Assembly (NCBI GenBank): GCA_003999685.1
Contig: CP021224.1
Location: 1,116,001-1,180,000 of the forward strand
Length of the DNA: 64,000 nucleotides
Origin: Taiwanofungus camphoratus
Lineage: Eukaryota > Basidiomycota > Agaricomycetes > Polyporales > Taiwanofungaceae
Direction of reading: 5' to 3'
Shown: positions 33,013 to 44,170 of the stretch, in pieces
Layout: each line of letters starts with the position of its first letter
Numbering within the stretch: position 1 is the first letter of the stretch
Made by a program: the position numbers and the translations under genes
The notes under the pieces: generated by a model
Told to the model about the DNA's origin: nothing
The model's input: the letters and a program-made list of their open reading frames with translations, nothing else
Database searches by the model: none

Positions 33013-35705
33013 ATGTGGTTATCCACTTCCTATCGGTCTATTGTGCAAAGCAAACAGGCACAGCGCAAAGAATCACTATCAATTGCACTCACGGCGGTGA
33101 CAGATTCGGACTTGCAGCATGACTATTTACACGCAACTGGTAAGCGCAATGAACAGTCGGTAAAAGCCTCAAATCTCAGAAGCCCCAAGCATCAGAAATC
33201 GTGGGGCACATTGAGAAAGACGAATGGACTGCGTCAGAAATTCTGGAGGCTTATATCGCGCGCGCTATATTAGCGCAGGAGACTACAAACTGCTTGACAG
33301 AAAGTTGGTTCAGAGTCTCTGCTGTTTGGTAACGACTGCCGACCTGTAACATCAGTTCTGTTCAAGCAGGCGCGTGAAGATGCCAAGGCCTTGGACGAAG
33401 AGTTCGCTAACACAAACCAGCTTCGAGGCCCGTTGCATGGTGTCCCAGTAAGCTTCAAAGACATATGTGCGTGGATACATATTTTGTGCAGTATCATCAT
33501 CAGAGCTCTCATCTTTTTCCCCGTTTATGGCTGCGATATATTTTCCATTTTATCCGTAGACGACATGAAAGGCTATGATTCGACCCTGGGATACACGTTG
33601 TATGCAAACAGACCACGTCAAGTGGACGCACATGTAAGTCACCAGATACTAGTGTTGTTCTACGCTGTCCACTAGTTGTAGAATCATCGCTATGTTGTCC
33701 ATATTTCATTTCTTAAATAATTTATAGACAATGGATTCGCTGATTACATTGTCGTCACCATAGCTCGTTCAACTTATCCGCAAAGCCGGCGGGATACCGT
33801 TTGTCAAGACTAACGTGTCTCAGACAATGTTTTTCTTTGAATGCAGCAATCCCCTCTGGGGTCGCACGCTTAGCCCACATAACGCGCAGTTTAGCCCCGG
33901 AGGTAGTTCCGGTGGAGAGGCCGCGTTGTTGGCCATGGACGGAAGTGCACTCGGGTGGGGGAGTGATATCGGTGGGTCGGTGCGGTACGTCAATTCAACA
34001 TTCAGACTCTGTCAAGTTTCATCAGTGGACGAATCTTCCTGAGAAGGATTCCAGCGTCATACTGTGGGCTATATTCATTGAAGCCTAGCGGGATGAGGAT
34101 CAATAAATCGGGTATAACAGGCATGACCTTTCTGACGCTCAGTTGTTTCCACTCCTGACTACGCAACGGTAGGATGTCTGCCTGGCTTTGACGGCGTGTC
34201 GGATGTATTGGGTCCCATGGGCCGGTATGTGTAGGAAGGTTTACTTTTCCAGAATCATCTACTTATTCTCCGTTAGTTCTGTCAATGATGTTGAACTTGC
34301 CTGTCGTGTGGTCTTTGGCCAACAAGGCCCAGACTATGGATCTGCTCCTTTACCTTATCGAGAGGTCAAAATTCCTGACAAATTACGCTTCGGATATTAT
34401 ATATCTGGTAAAGTGGGGGCTTCAGTCACATCTGATCCTGCTTATGAAGTTTCTACTGCAATGCTTTTGCAAAGATCGCTTCGTCAAAGCTTCCCCAGCG
34501 TGCCAAAGGGCAGTCCTCGAGACAGTTGGTGCATTGCGCCGCGTGGGGCATGAGTGCGTAGAGGTCGAAGTACCTGAACGTGCGTCCATTGTCTCAACAT
34601 GGTGTTTGCCTTTCATTGCTTCATGCCTGACGTCATACTCAGATTCAAAGCCTCTAGAGCTTTTTGTTGGGCTTGCGTCTGCGGATGGCTACGAGACCCT
34701 GCTGTCTCCAGTAGGGTCTGATCCTATGGTGAGTCCCGTTAGACAGGCCATTCCCCACATATGCGACTATTTATGTCGGTTCATCACAGGATTCTGGGCT
34801 CTTACTCGTCGTCCTTGGTCCCAAATTATTCGGTACGCCCGTCCATTACGCCACGTTGAGTTCTCTAACGACGGAACCGCTTGGTAATGTCCTTATTTTT
34901 GCTTCCTTTAGGATGGATACGCTCCTTAGTGTCATGGTTTACCAGGACATGGTTTGGAGACTACATCTTCTCGCGCGTTCTTCTGAGATCACGCAAAAAA
35001 ACTGTGCGTGAATACTGGAAGACAGTTGTAGAAAGAGATGAGTATACGAGGTTGTTCTATGAGAAGGTGAGCGGTACTTTCCGGCAGTGCGGACGGGAGC
35101 GATTGGTCGAGTATAATCATCTGAATTCTTGATCGGCATGTTGACTCTTGGCAGTCTGCTGATGTCTATCGTTTAAAGCATTTGAATAGCAATGACTTGA
35201 TGCTGACATCGTCATGAGCATAGGTATGGGATCGGAACGGGCTCGACGGTATCATTGCTCCTGTTCAAGCCCTTCCAGCTTTGCCCCATGGGTCTGCAAA
35301 TGTATTCCCTCACCAATACCTTCACTCACTCCCTGATTTAGCGCAAGCAAATTGGTGACGCCCATTTCAACTTCCACAAGCATCTACAACGTTATCAACT
35401 GTCCCGTGGGCGTTGTCCCTGTCACCCGTGTCGACGCCATACGCGACCGTCTAACAGCAGAATGGTCTGACCCGCGGTCGGGCACGGGACACGGGTCGCT
35501 ACTGTTCGAAAGTAGTTTGTACCGGAAAGGTGTACTGGGTGGTTACTATGATGCCGAGAGAATGAATGGCATGCCTGTAGGAGTGCAAATAGTAGGTAGG
35601 AGATGGGAGGACGAAAATGTGATAGAAATGATGAAAGTCGTGGACAGTGCTCTGGGATCGAGGGCTTTTGGTCCCGGCAGCTGGCAGGGTCAGAAGGCAG
35701 TGTGA
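33013..35705 (+). CDS. Amidase signature-family hydrolase (general amidase/FAAH-like)
   Basis: A serine hydrolase of the amidase signature family, cleaving carboxamides (possibly fatty acid amides). Fourteen exons encode 567 residues: 33013-33139, 33196-33303, 33356-33466, 33560-33633, 33764-33984, 34047-34111, 34173-34224, 34277-34407, 34475-34579, 34643-34728, 34790-34832, 34912-35066, 35224-35291 and 35348-35705. The catalytic Lys is in GVPVSFKD (exon 3). The signature in exon 5 reads SPGGSSGGEAALLA then LGWGSDIGGSVR, with the cis-Ser and nucleophile Ser. Further family blocks are IPASYCGLYSLKP, LDGIIAPVQALPALPHG, YNVINCPVGVVPVT and NGMPVGVQIVGRRWED. The intron between exons 12 and 13 is 157 nt. 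The N-terminal half resembles fungal acetamidase and FAAH1-type enzymes. Substrate is inferred only to class. Confidence 0.9.
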
Positions 35706-35889
35706 TGGAATATCTTTTAGTAAGCTTATTTGAGCATGAGCTGTCCGCTTGTTCTGACGTTGGCTTTGCACGAGGCTGAGATCATACAATTCTGTTCAGA
35801 CTAACTCTCCACTGGATTAACTATTTTGATACAAAGCTTCAATATACAGTGTTAGCGCGATCCTTCAGGTTTGCCTTTGCGGCACAAAA

Positions 35890-37249
35890 TCAAACTCTGT
35901 ACACAATTTTTTCTGCGCTGACCTTGCCCTCGCGCATGTATTGCAGACCGTCGGGAACAGCGCTTAGTCCACCTTCCCAGAGTTTGATGCGGTTAGGTAT
36001 AATTTTGGCCTCTGATATGAGCACAGGAATCTTCTTAAGGAATGCGGCCATATGCGCCCTGTCCTCCGGCGAAGCGGGCCAGTGAGACTTGGGGCTAAGT
36101 GAGAATGTGCGGCCAAGAGAGGTGTAAATCAGAGTGTCTGGATTTGACACGTCCGATAGGTCTATGAACCATGAGATGGTCAAGAAAACAAATACACGTA
36201 CGGGTGATTTGTACGTCGTCCCGGACCTTCGCCTCCGGCACCGGTGCAAGTACAAGCACAAGCCTACCTCCGTCCGGCCCAATTACATGCGCCGAGCTCT
36301 CCTGCGAGTCCTTCAGGCTGATCGTATCGAACGCCGCTTTGACCGAGTCACCTGTAGCCGCCTTGATCTTGCTCACGGCTTCCGGATCTTTGTAGTCAAA
36401 CACGGCATCCGCTCCGAGCGACTTGACAAGCTCAAAGTTGCGCGGGGAAGCGGTGCTGACTACTTTGTATCCTGAGAGGTGTGCAAGCTGGACAGCATAT
36501 TGGCCGACTGAAGCTAAGAAGAATGTGGTTTAGTACGAGTGTCTACCTTGTGCGAGGCCCGTGGAATACTTACAACTTCCGCCGTAGACAAAGACCCATT
36601 CCTCCTTGTCAACTTTAGCTGGAGGCTCGACAAGACCTAGTCGTGTGGGATGATACAATGCTTGTACCGAGGTCCAAAACCTGTGAGGACAGTCGCGGTA
36701 AGTGCATATAATTTTCTGATCACTGGAGCTTCGACGTACGCGCAGCCGAGGGTCGCTGCTTGTTCATGGCTTATCGTGTCCACAGGGACAATCCAGGACA
36801 GCTCCGCGGGCGTCCTGACGTATTCGGCATACGCACCACCATCGGTGTATGTTCCACCCTGGACGAAACCCGCGACGTGGTCCCCAATCTTGGGAGTGAT
36901 GACATTCTTGCCGGTTTGCACAACATACCCAGACCAGTCACATCCAAGGATCGTCCCTGGCTTCGTCATGAAGTCAACAACTGCAGTAGAAGCGACAAGT
37001 ACCCGTCAGTGGCTATTCAAATGAACTCCAGAACCAGTGTACATTTCCAGTCCGTCGGATTTTGGGCGAGGGCGACGGTCTTAACAAGGATGTCATCGTC
37101 GCCGACGGCCGGGACTGGATGATCCTGCACGGCGACGGTCTTGCCCTGGATACGAATGCATCGGTCATTATGAGGTCACTGTATATATCGTTAGCACGCA
37201 CCTCCTGGACGACGAGGGCCTTCATGGTCTTTGGAACTGTAAAAGCCAT
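35890..37249 (-). CDS. GroES-like MDR oxidoreductase (zinc-binding ADH / ToxD-type enoyl reductase)
   Basis: A medium-chain NADPH-dependent reductase. Six exons (37249-37202, 37145-37043, 36980-36740, 36680-36574, 36513-36202, 36137-35890) encode 352 residues, the usual length. The N-terminal GroES-like domain includes MKALVVQEGKTVAVQ, NPTDWK and GTILGCDWSGYVVQTG. The nucleotide-binding domain has the YGGSSSVGQYAVQLA motif, rebuilt across intron 4, and LVKSLGADAVFDYKDPE. No catalytic zinc Cys/His set is visible. This matches the ToxD or trans-acting enoyl reductase branch, which often has many paralogs in Agaricomycetes and sometimes lies in metabolite clusters. It converges with the amidase gene, 184 bases apart, with no clear pathway link. 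Start choice: an ATG at 37285 is possible, but the conserved N-terminus begins at 37249. Confidence 0.9.
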
Positions 37250-37336
37250 AATTTGAGGTTCGATGTCAAGAAGGCGAAAGACCAATGGTATAGTATTCAG
37301 TATGTATCGGAACGGAGAGTCACGGACACTCGACGC

Positions 37337-37343
37337 TTTTATA
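37337..37343 (-). promoter_or_regulatory. TATA box of the oxidoreductase gene
   Basis: The minus strand reads gtataaaagcg here, 88-94 bases upstream of the start codon at 37249. Position and sequence fit a TATA element. The transcription start has not been seen. Confidence 0.5.
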
Positions 37344-37782
37344 CCCGGGACCTAGGCTAAAATCAAGTTGGTTCAGACTGTTTTCGCTGACTGAAAGAAC
37401 ATACCCACACAGAATGTTCTCGCATATTCATTTCACGCTTTGGTAATGGAGATTTAGGGTGTTGAATACATACTCATAATCTTTTTGTATCTCGGTGGCT
37501 GACAAAGCCGTCCTCGATAATATCAAGCTAAGCAGAGTATCCCCTTATGGCAACTGATTTTCTAAAAGGAGATAACTCAAAACGGGTTTTTGAGGGAAAA
37601 GGACCAGGAAGGGGTCTGGTTCGAATCGTGAGCGTCACTTCAATTACTTAGCTTACTTACTTGTCAACCCAAAAGTAGTGCTGCAGCCTGCAGGCTGGAG
37701 TTTCTACCTACTGAAGAGTCTAATACCCTAACATCGCTGCCTGAGCCACTGAGTGGCTTCGTTCCTACCTGGTCTCTGTCCG

Positions 37783-40627
37783 ATGTCTGTTCGCAAGCTT
37801 GCCGCTCACCATGTCCTTCCGGACAACCCGTCATGGCTTGAATTCCCCAGGACAGATGGGCACGATAGCGTGTTGCCAAGGAACACAGAGCGTGTTGTGG
37901 ACCGGGAAGGCCATGTCAATTTTATGCGTCCCGTACCAGAGAATGAGAGCTTGTCCATCAATTGGCGGGTGTCAGTCGGAGCAGAATTAGCAAAGAGAAT
38001 GAGCCTTCCGGGTACGTAGACCATTATAAATCAAACAGATGCAGGCACATTTTGATGTCATTGAGTAAAGCGGGTCCAAAGTACGTCCTCAAAAGTTTTC
38101 CACAAGGCTACTGTATGTACGACCATAATAAGGGTCCAGCGACCAACCCAAGACATGATCCTTATCTCTATGGTAAGCATAATTTTCTTTTGTCATTTTG
38201 GCTACTCAATCCACCCCTCAAGGTTCACGATTTGTAAATCGTTTTCGGTCAATCAATGAGTTCGTCCCACATGCCTTTTGGCTCATGCAAGATGAGACCC
38301 TCACGCGTTCCAATTGCGAGTGTAAATACTGTGCCAAAAAACCACAGCGTGAGATTTCAGACACACTGGGACTCTCCGCCAAGCGGGCCACATCACGACT
38401 GTCTACACCTGGCCCGTCTCAAGTGCAACGACACCGAGAGCCTCGTGTGCGTCAACAGAAACCATACACTGCTGTTAGACGCGCTCCGAAGCCTGTGAAA
38501 CCCCTTCAAGGTCCACAGCAGTCGATAGTCCCGGAGCGAGACGCTGATGTCAGGGCAATGTACACTGGTAGTTCGTCAAGAATACCAAGGTGGTTCAGAA
38601 AAGGCGAGCTCGTATGGTGCGCATTGAGCCCACCAATTCCTGGGAAGACAGGCGAGGTGGACAGTATCTATTTCTGGCCTGGACTAGTCGAAGACGTGAA
38701 CATCAAGACGGAAGCTGTGCCCCGAACACCTGGGTTGCATGGATTTCAGGACGCTGATGTGGATATGACTGGCCTCTATGAACATGATTCTGATAACATC
38801 GCTGAGTCTGGACCCTCTTCAATATCGGCCGCAAATGTCACACCCTATGCCTCTCATGTCAATTGTACCCAAGATGCACGCACACCATGGACAGTCCGTC
38901 AATGGAACGTATATACAATGAAGCTTCTCGCTGTCACCCACAGTTACGTGGTTTCAGACGAACAGGTTCTTCCGTATCTTGCATACGCTCCCTCTGACGA
39001 GCTCATACAGTCGATGCAAGGAGAACTATTGGAACTGATGCATGAAATTCCCATCAAAGAGATGGATACTAATCTTCAAAGGATTTTTCCGTTCAATCCC
39101 TGTTCGCCGGAAGGCTCGAACAATTCTGGCTTCAAGCAAGCAATTGAGCCATACACTCTCGCCATTCAGATTGCGTCGAGCCTTGCCAGATTCTGGATGC
39201 CCACGGATGATTGGGATTGCAAGTTCACTATTCCAGCAGCTCAGCCTAGATCTGCTCCTCCTCCCACGACCTCCGAGCCTGCAGAAGCTCCGGCTCCACC
39301 AGCGAGTCTCCACACGCTTATTACCCAGTCTTTGACCCATAATGCCGCAGTGGATGCTGCTGCACGCTCGCAAGCACAAGCCCTATCATCCCCGCCAGTT
39401 TACGGTTCCAGTGGATTATCGCCTGATCAGCTCCATGCTGTCGAGACCCGCATGCTCGGACAGACACCTCATCCATCCCCGATTGCACAGGTGGTCACAC
39501 AAGTGCGATATCAGGGGCTGTGGTGGGGAACGGAGCGCATTTGGACAGACGAACTTGTGCGGTTGAAGCTCGCGCGGTGCCAGTTCGCTCCACACGGAAT
39601 GGACGTGGTTTATGCCCCTGCAGGTCCATCACCATTGACTATGCAGTACGTCGCGGAGAGTGGGCATGCTACGGATGTAAATCCTCATGCCCTGGGTGCG
39701 GGTGAGAAGGGGCTCTTCATGAGGATAGAAGGTCTATTCGTCGTGGATGTGCCCAAGGCGGATGGCTCAGGCACTGCGAAAGAGTGCCGAGCCAGTGGAA
39801 CGTTATTCGAGCTTGCAGACGAAGACTGGGAAGAAGGGAATATGGGAGGCAACGTCGAGAAGGCGAACGATGGCAGTAGCGACAAAGGGAAGGGCAAAAA
39901 GCGAGCTCACGACAGTGACGTAGCGAATTCAACTTCAACAAGGGTCCGTCAGCCAGACCTCGCTGGTATTGACAGCAGGCTGAATGGTCCCAGCATCTCA
40001 CAGGGAGCTGGAGGACCATCATTTATGCCAGGTCCCTCTCCTTTGAAGCCGGCTCTACCGAATCCTGACCCATCAGTCCCGGTTTCAGCGATCGCCGAAG
40101 CGACCCTCTCACAGACACTATCACCTGGCAAGTCCAAAAAGCGTTCACTGAACGCACAACTTTCCCACCCTGTCCTGTTCACTCCCCATGTGCTCCTGCC
40201 GGCACCGAAGGGTTTCAAGTTCCGACCCATACTCCCTCCAGGACATGAGGTTGTTCTCTCTTTATCTCTCATCAGCGGAAGATATTATCCTCACTTGTTT
40301 CAACACCCCCTGATGGTGCCTACAGTTAAACGGGCCCTCGAAGTGCCGCTGGAACATGGCGGGCTATACGAACACAGACACTTATGGGCTATGGAGGGCC
40401 TGCTGCCAGGTGTACATCAGTCAATGGATCCGACATATTGGAAGCCATCTCGGAGTGTTATGCTCAAGGAAGCCGATGCGGACGCGAGGAAGCACTTCAC
40501 CGAGCTCTGGGAAGACTGCAAGAGGGAAAGAGAGCAGCCGCAGGTGGCGACTCAAGACGTTATCCCTCAAGAAACCCACGAGGACCGCCTTCCTCGTCAA
40601 ATCATGGATGTTGATACGCAGTGGTAG
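37783..40627 (+). CDS. Clr2-like transcription-silencing protein
   Basis: A homolog of Clr2, a subunit of the SHREC complex (Snf2/HDAC repressor) that silences heterochromatin in fission yeast. Three exons (37783-38015, 38066-38172, 38223-40627) encode 914 residues. The Clr2 N-terminal domain covers the first two exons: LPRNTERVVDREG, SINWRVSVGAELAKRM, then KYVLKSFPQGYCMYDH. It runs on through FRSINEFVPHAFWLM and a CECKYC zinc-type Cys cluster. The central Clr2 domain has RWFRKGELVWCAL, IYFWPGLVEDV and QGLWWGTERIWTDELVRLKL. The C-terminal half is disordered with a basic KGKGKKRAHD patch. Intron 1 (donor gtagac) is the weakest splice call; it was chosen because it alone joins the frames at 50 nt. 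The distal exon of 2.4 kb is unusually long for this window. Nuclear location is inferred. Confidence 0.82.
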
Positions 40628-40732
40628 CAGACCCCAGAGCATCTTGTATATTCTGTTGAATTTTGGATATGATTACCTTGAGTCCGGGTTTGGCTTTATC
40701 TCATCTTGTGTATTACGCTGGTGTCTTGCATG

Positions 40733-40738
40733 AATAAA
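40733..40738 (+). terminator. Polyadenylation signal of the Clr2-like gene
   Basis: A canonical AATAAA lies 106 bases after the stop codon. The cleavage site is not visible from sequence alone. Confidence 0.5.
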
Positions 40739-41154
40739 GAGATGGCCAAGGTCTCTACATATCGAGTAGAATAACAACGCCTAGATCAGCTGTAATACCT
40801 GTTTGAAAATGGACCGTGGGCATCGTCGGACCAAAGCAGTACACTGTACAGTATCGCGCTGCGCGCCACGCGCATGGTTCCAAGGCTCAACTAAGTGCAA
40901 CTCACCGCCATTGACTTGTTCCGAGTTCGTATCTTTTGTCCTGCCCTTTCCTGTCTCATCCTTGAGCCTGACAGAACTGGCCGACAAACGGCAGGGGGTC
41001 CGTCGTGTCTTTTCCGGACAAGTTTGTTGCTTTATACCCATCGTCTCAGCAGCGACCCTCGGCTCGGCGGATCCTCTGAGCGTGCGTCCGTGTATTGAAT
41101 ACTCGTTCATCGCATATCCTTCATTCTCGCTATTGCATTGTCTCGCTCGTTCTC
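40739..41154. other. Promoter region of the KAR9-like gene
   Basis: About 400 bases between the Clr2-like 3' end and the start at 41155. Open frames on both strands (40781-41110 minus, 40803-41192 plus) overlap one another and lack motifs. Confidence 0.4.
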
Positions 41155-44037
41155 ATGGTCTCTCTCAGCATCTCGTCGTCTCGGTCTTCTAGTGTACACT
41201 CCTCGCGCTCGCAGAATAGTTTCAATCACAACAATGTATCGCCATCTCCATCGTCCTCTAATTTCAGCTCCTCTTCCTCTTCCAGCGGCTCCTTGAACCG
41301 GGATGACGACGGTAAAGTCTTCTAGTGTGTCAGCCTATTCCTAACACTTGACGAGCGCTGTGCAGAGAATATTACAATTACCGCCAGCCGTCCGTTGCTT
41401 AAGAACGGGAAAGAGAGGAGTCACGAGTGCGTGGTTCTCATACGATAACGGCGAATTGGCAGTAAATGCATTCAATAGTGATCTGCGTCTTCTGGCTGTC
41501 TCTACCCATATTACGGAACTCTCGTATACCATCTCCGATATCCAAACGCGCATCTTCGGTAAGATCAGCCCTCATTGAAGGTAAATCTAGGCCGAATTTA
41601 TCTCTATCTACTTTTCAGAAATCCAAGAACTACGACACAAGTCACAGACATCGGAAGATACTTCGAAGGCAACAAGCGTAATTGACCAGTCATTGAGCAA
41701 CCTCGACGATCGCCTCGAATCCGTGTCTGCAGGTATCAAGTCAATCAATGAATCCCTCGAACCTATCTTGAAACGCTCGGAAAAGACACCCACGTTGGCA
41801 GATGAAGGGTCGAGAGAGGAGACGCTGATCTTGCGGAAACATGCTGCGATGACGTCAGAGTGGGAGGCCGTGCAGAAGGAGATACAGGTGTTGAGAGAGG
41901 AACTCAAGGAAGATAAATGGTTGACAGTTTTCAGAACAGTGACGGACCAGGCGGACGGCATGATGTCGAGTCTCGAGAAGGCTGTAAATCGGTGTCAGGT
42001 GTGTTTGTGCGATTCGTGTGATTCAAGTACAAGTCTCTGACTGCGCACTCTAGGACTTCATTTGGCAGATACAGCGGCGAGGTCTAGATGATTCCGTGTC
42101 GCAGTCATCCTCCACGTCCTCTGTGCGCTCGGAGAAGTCGCCATTGAATTTCGATGTCTTCACTTCGCTTTTGGACTCATTTGAAGCGAAGAAAAAGTTC
42201 GTTGCGTCGGCTAGTGTATTCTCATTAAGTAGTGACCTTCCTCTGCAGGCACTATATGCCCGCCACGACGAAGGTCCTCTCGATCATCGACAAGGGCGTG
42301 CAAGACCGCGTGACGAAGAACGGCGAATGCTTGCGGCGGCACGCCGAATCCACACAGCGCTGGAGGAACCTCAAGGAACGAATAGCGAGGACGGATACGG
42401 AGATGGAAGCAATGCGAAAAATGCTCCTGAATGGCGATCTGAACTCCCCCAGCGAGGCGGGATCAAGTACATCCGGGCCAACCTCAAAATCAAAGAACGG
42501 GTTCCTTGCGACGCCACCTAGTGGTTCACGCTCGTCGAAGGAGCGGACACATGGCTCTGGTAACACGCTTTCAAGATCAATATCGCCGTTCCGTAAGCTT
42601 GCACGAAAGATTGCGAAGTCGTCTAGGTCTCCGGGCGCGGCGACACCCTCGGGTCCTCACAGCCCATCTAGGATGCCCTCGTCGGAGCCGGTGCGCACGC
42701 TTCGACACCGCGCCTCCATGCTGCATTTTCTAGGTAGCCAGCCGCCGACGCCAATAACGCCGTCCCACAAACATTCACAGAGTCTTACTCCAGACTCATC
42801 GCCTTCGTCGAGGAAGGTCCTCGAGACAAGCGTTACAGTGAACAATTCAACACTCAAGTCCCGGCCGGCATGGAATAGTTCTACGAAAGTTGAGCCCGAA
42901 GATCGTGCGCTGACCGCAAAGCCATCGGGGCAGCGCAGGCCGTCTGTTACGGCAGTGTACCGCAGCTCGGACGATACACCTTCTGTTCCTCCCTTATACC
43001 CATCTTACAATAGGAGCGTCTCGAGAAGCTCAATGGCAAGCTCACGGCCTTGGTCGCCTGTCACGTCGTCTGTATCTACTGCACAGTCTTCCACCCCTGC
43101 GGTCTCTATGTACCGACCGCCCTCGCGCTCGCATACACCCGGTGGGTTATCGATGTTTCGACCCCCTTCAAGGGCGCAGACACCCGGCAATACTCTTACC
43201 TCTCCGCGAACTCGACCAAAGACACCAAGTCACATCCCGGCACCGTCTAGATCCCAATTGATGTTCATGTCTAGCTCGCTATCAGATGCGGGGTGGGATG
43301 ATCCCAATAGCTCCATCCTGCAAAGAGCGTTCTCGCCCACGTATTCACGTGCCATGACACCAGGAGGCAGTACCACGCCTGCACGTCCGCCGAGTCGCTC
43401 GATGATTCCCATACCAAGTGTCCATATCTCCTCTGCGTCGCGACCATCGTCAGCCATGTCCCAGTACCGACCTGAGAGTTCCATGTCCTTCCGAGCTTCC
43501 GCTGGCCGCGCACGAACTCCGGAAGGCTTACTGCGCATGACGCCTCGGTCTTCAGTGATCCAGAGCCGGATGCCCCCCTCGAGTTTCCGCGAGTCTGCCT
43601 CACCGCGCACTCCCAGCTCACGTCCCTCTTCCCGCGCAGGCGCGGCTACGCCCAGCCAGGATGGCAATGGCCCCCTGCATGTCTACGTTCCCGCGAATCT
43701 CAAAGACCCGCTCGATGCGGAGGTCGCGAATATAGTGAATTCGATGTCACACGGACTACTCGTGGAGCGAATTGATCCTCCTCTCCGCAGTGTGCCGCGT
43801 GAAAGCGAAGAAATTCGTGCGCAATACGCATTCTCCAATACCCTGGCAAGGAAAGTGGTGACGTGTAAGCTAACGACAATGGCGCGCTCGGGGACGAAGG
43901 GTGTCACGAGGAAGGTGATGTGTCGTGTTGGTGGAGGTACGTCGATCGAGTCATTTAGAAACACTAGATGATAACAAGATGACGTCGTTGTAGGATGGCA
44001 AGATCTGCATTTGTATGTCATGAGCCGCCAGAGTTGA
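41155..44037 (+). CDS. KAR9-like protein with C-terminal GAS2 (GAR) domain
   Basis: A probable microtubule-end adaptor. Six exons (41155-41316, 41366-41558, 41619-41998, 42054-42196, 42249-43936, 43994-44037) encode 869 residues. After a Ser-rich leader, a spectrin-like KAR9 region runs from RILQLPPAVRCLRTGKRG through EWEAVQKEIQVLREELKEDKW, VFRTVTDQADGMMSSLEKAV and KVLSIIDKGVQDRV. A long Ser/Pro/Arg-rich disordered region follows with repeated RPPSR..TPG units. It has two SxIP motifs (SHIP at 43228-43239, SMIP at 43399-43410) of the kind that bind EB1/Bim1. The end is a GAS2 domain: LVERIDPPLRS, ARKVVTCKL, RKVMCRVGGGWQDLHLYV, with the last part in a 44 nt exon. In yeast Kar9 links spindle microtubules to myosin. 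The splice donor of exon 1 (gtcttc) is weak and uncertain. Confidence 0.85.
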
Positions 44038-44170
44038 GTGTGGGGATGTTGTAGGTAACACGGACGATGAAGTTGCATTCACACTTTACTACGTAGTCAT
44101 TCAGTATAATCGTCGACATATGTCCATCCACTACACTCGTTTATGCATCGCCCAGAATACATGCGTCTAC

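Noticed and set aside
37612-37626. ggttcgaatc, a possible T-arm of a tRNA gene
   Set aside because: The flanking bases do not form a five-pair T stem, and no acceptor or anticodon arm can be found in the 70 bases before it.
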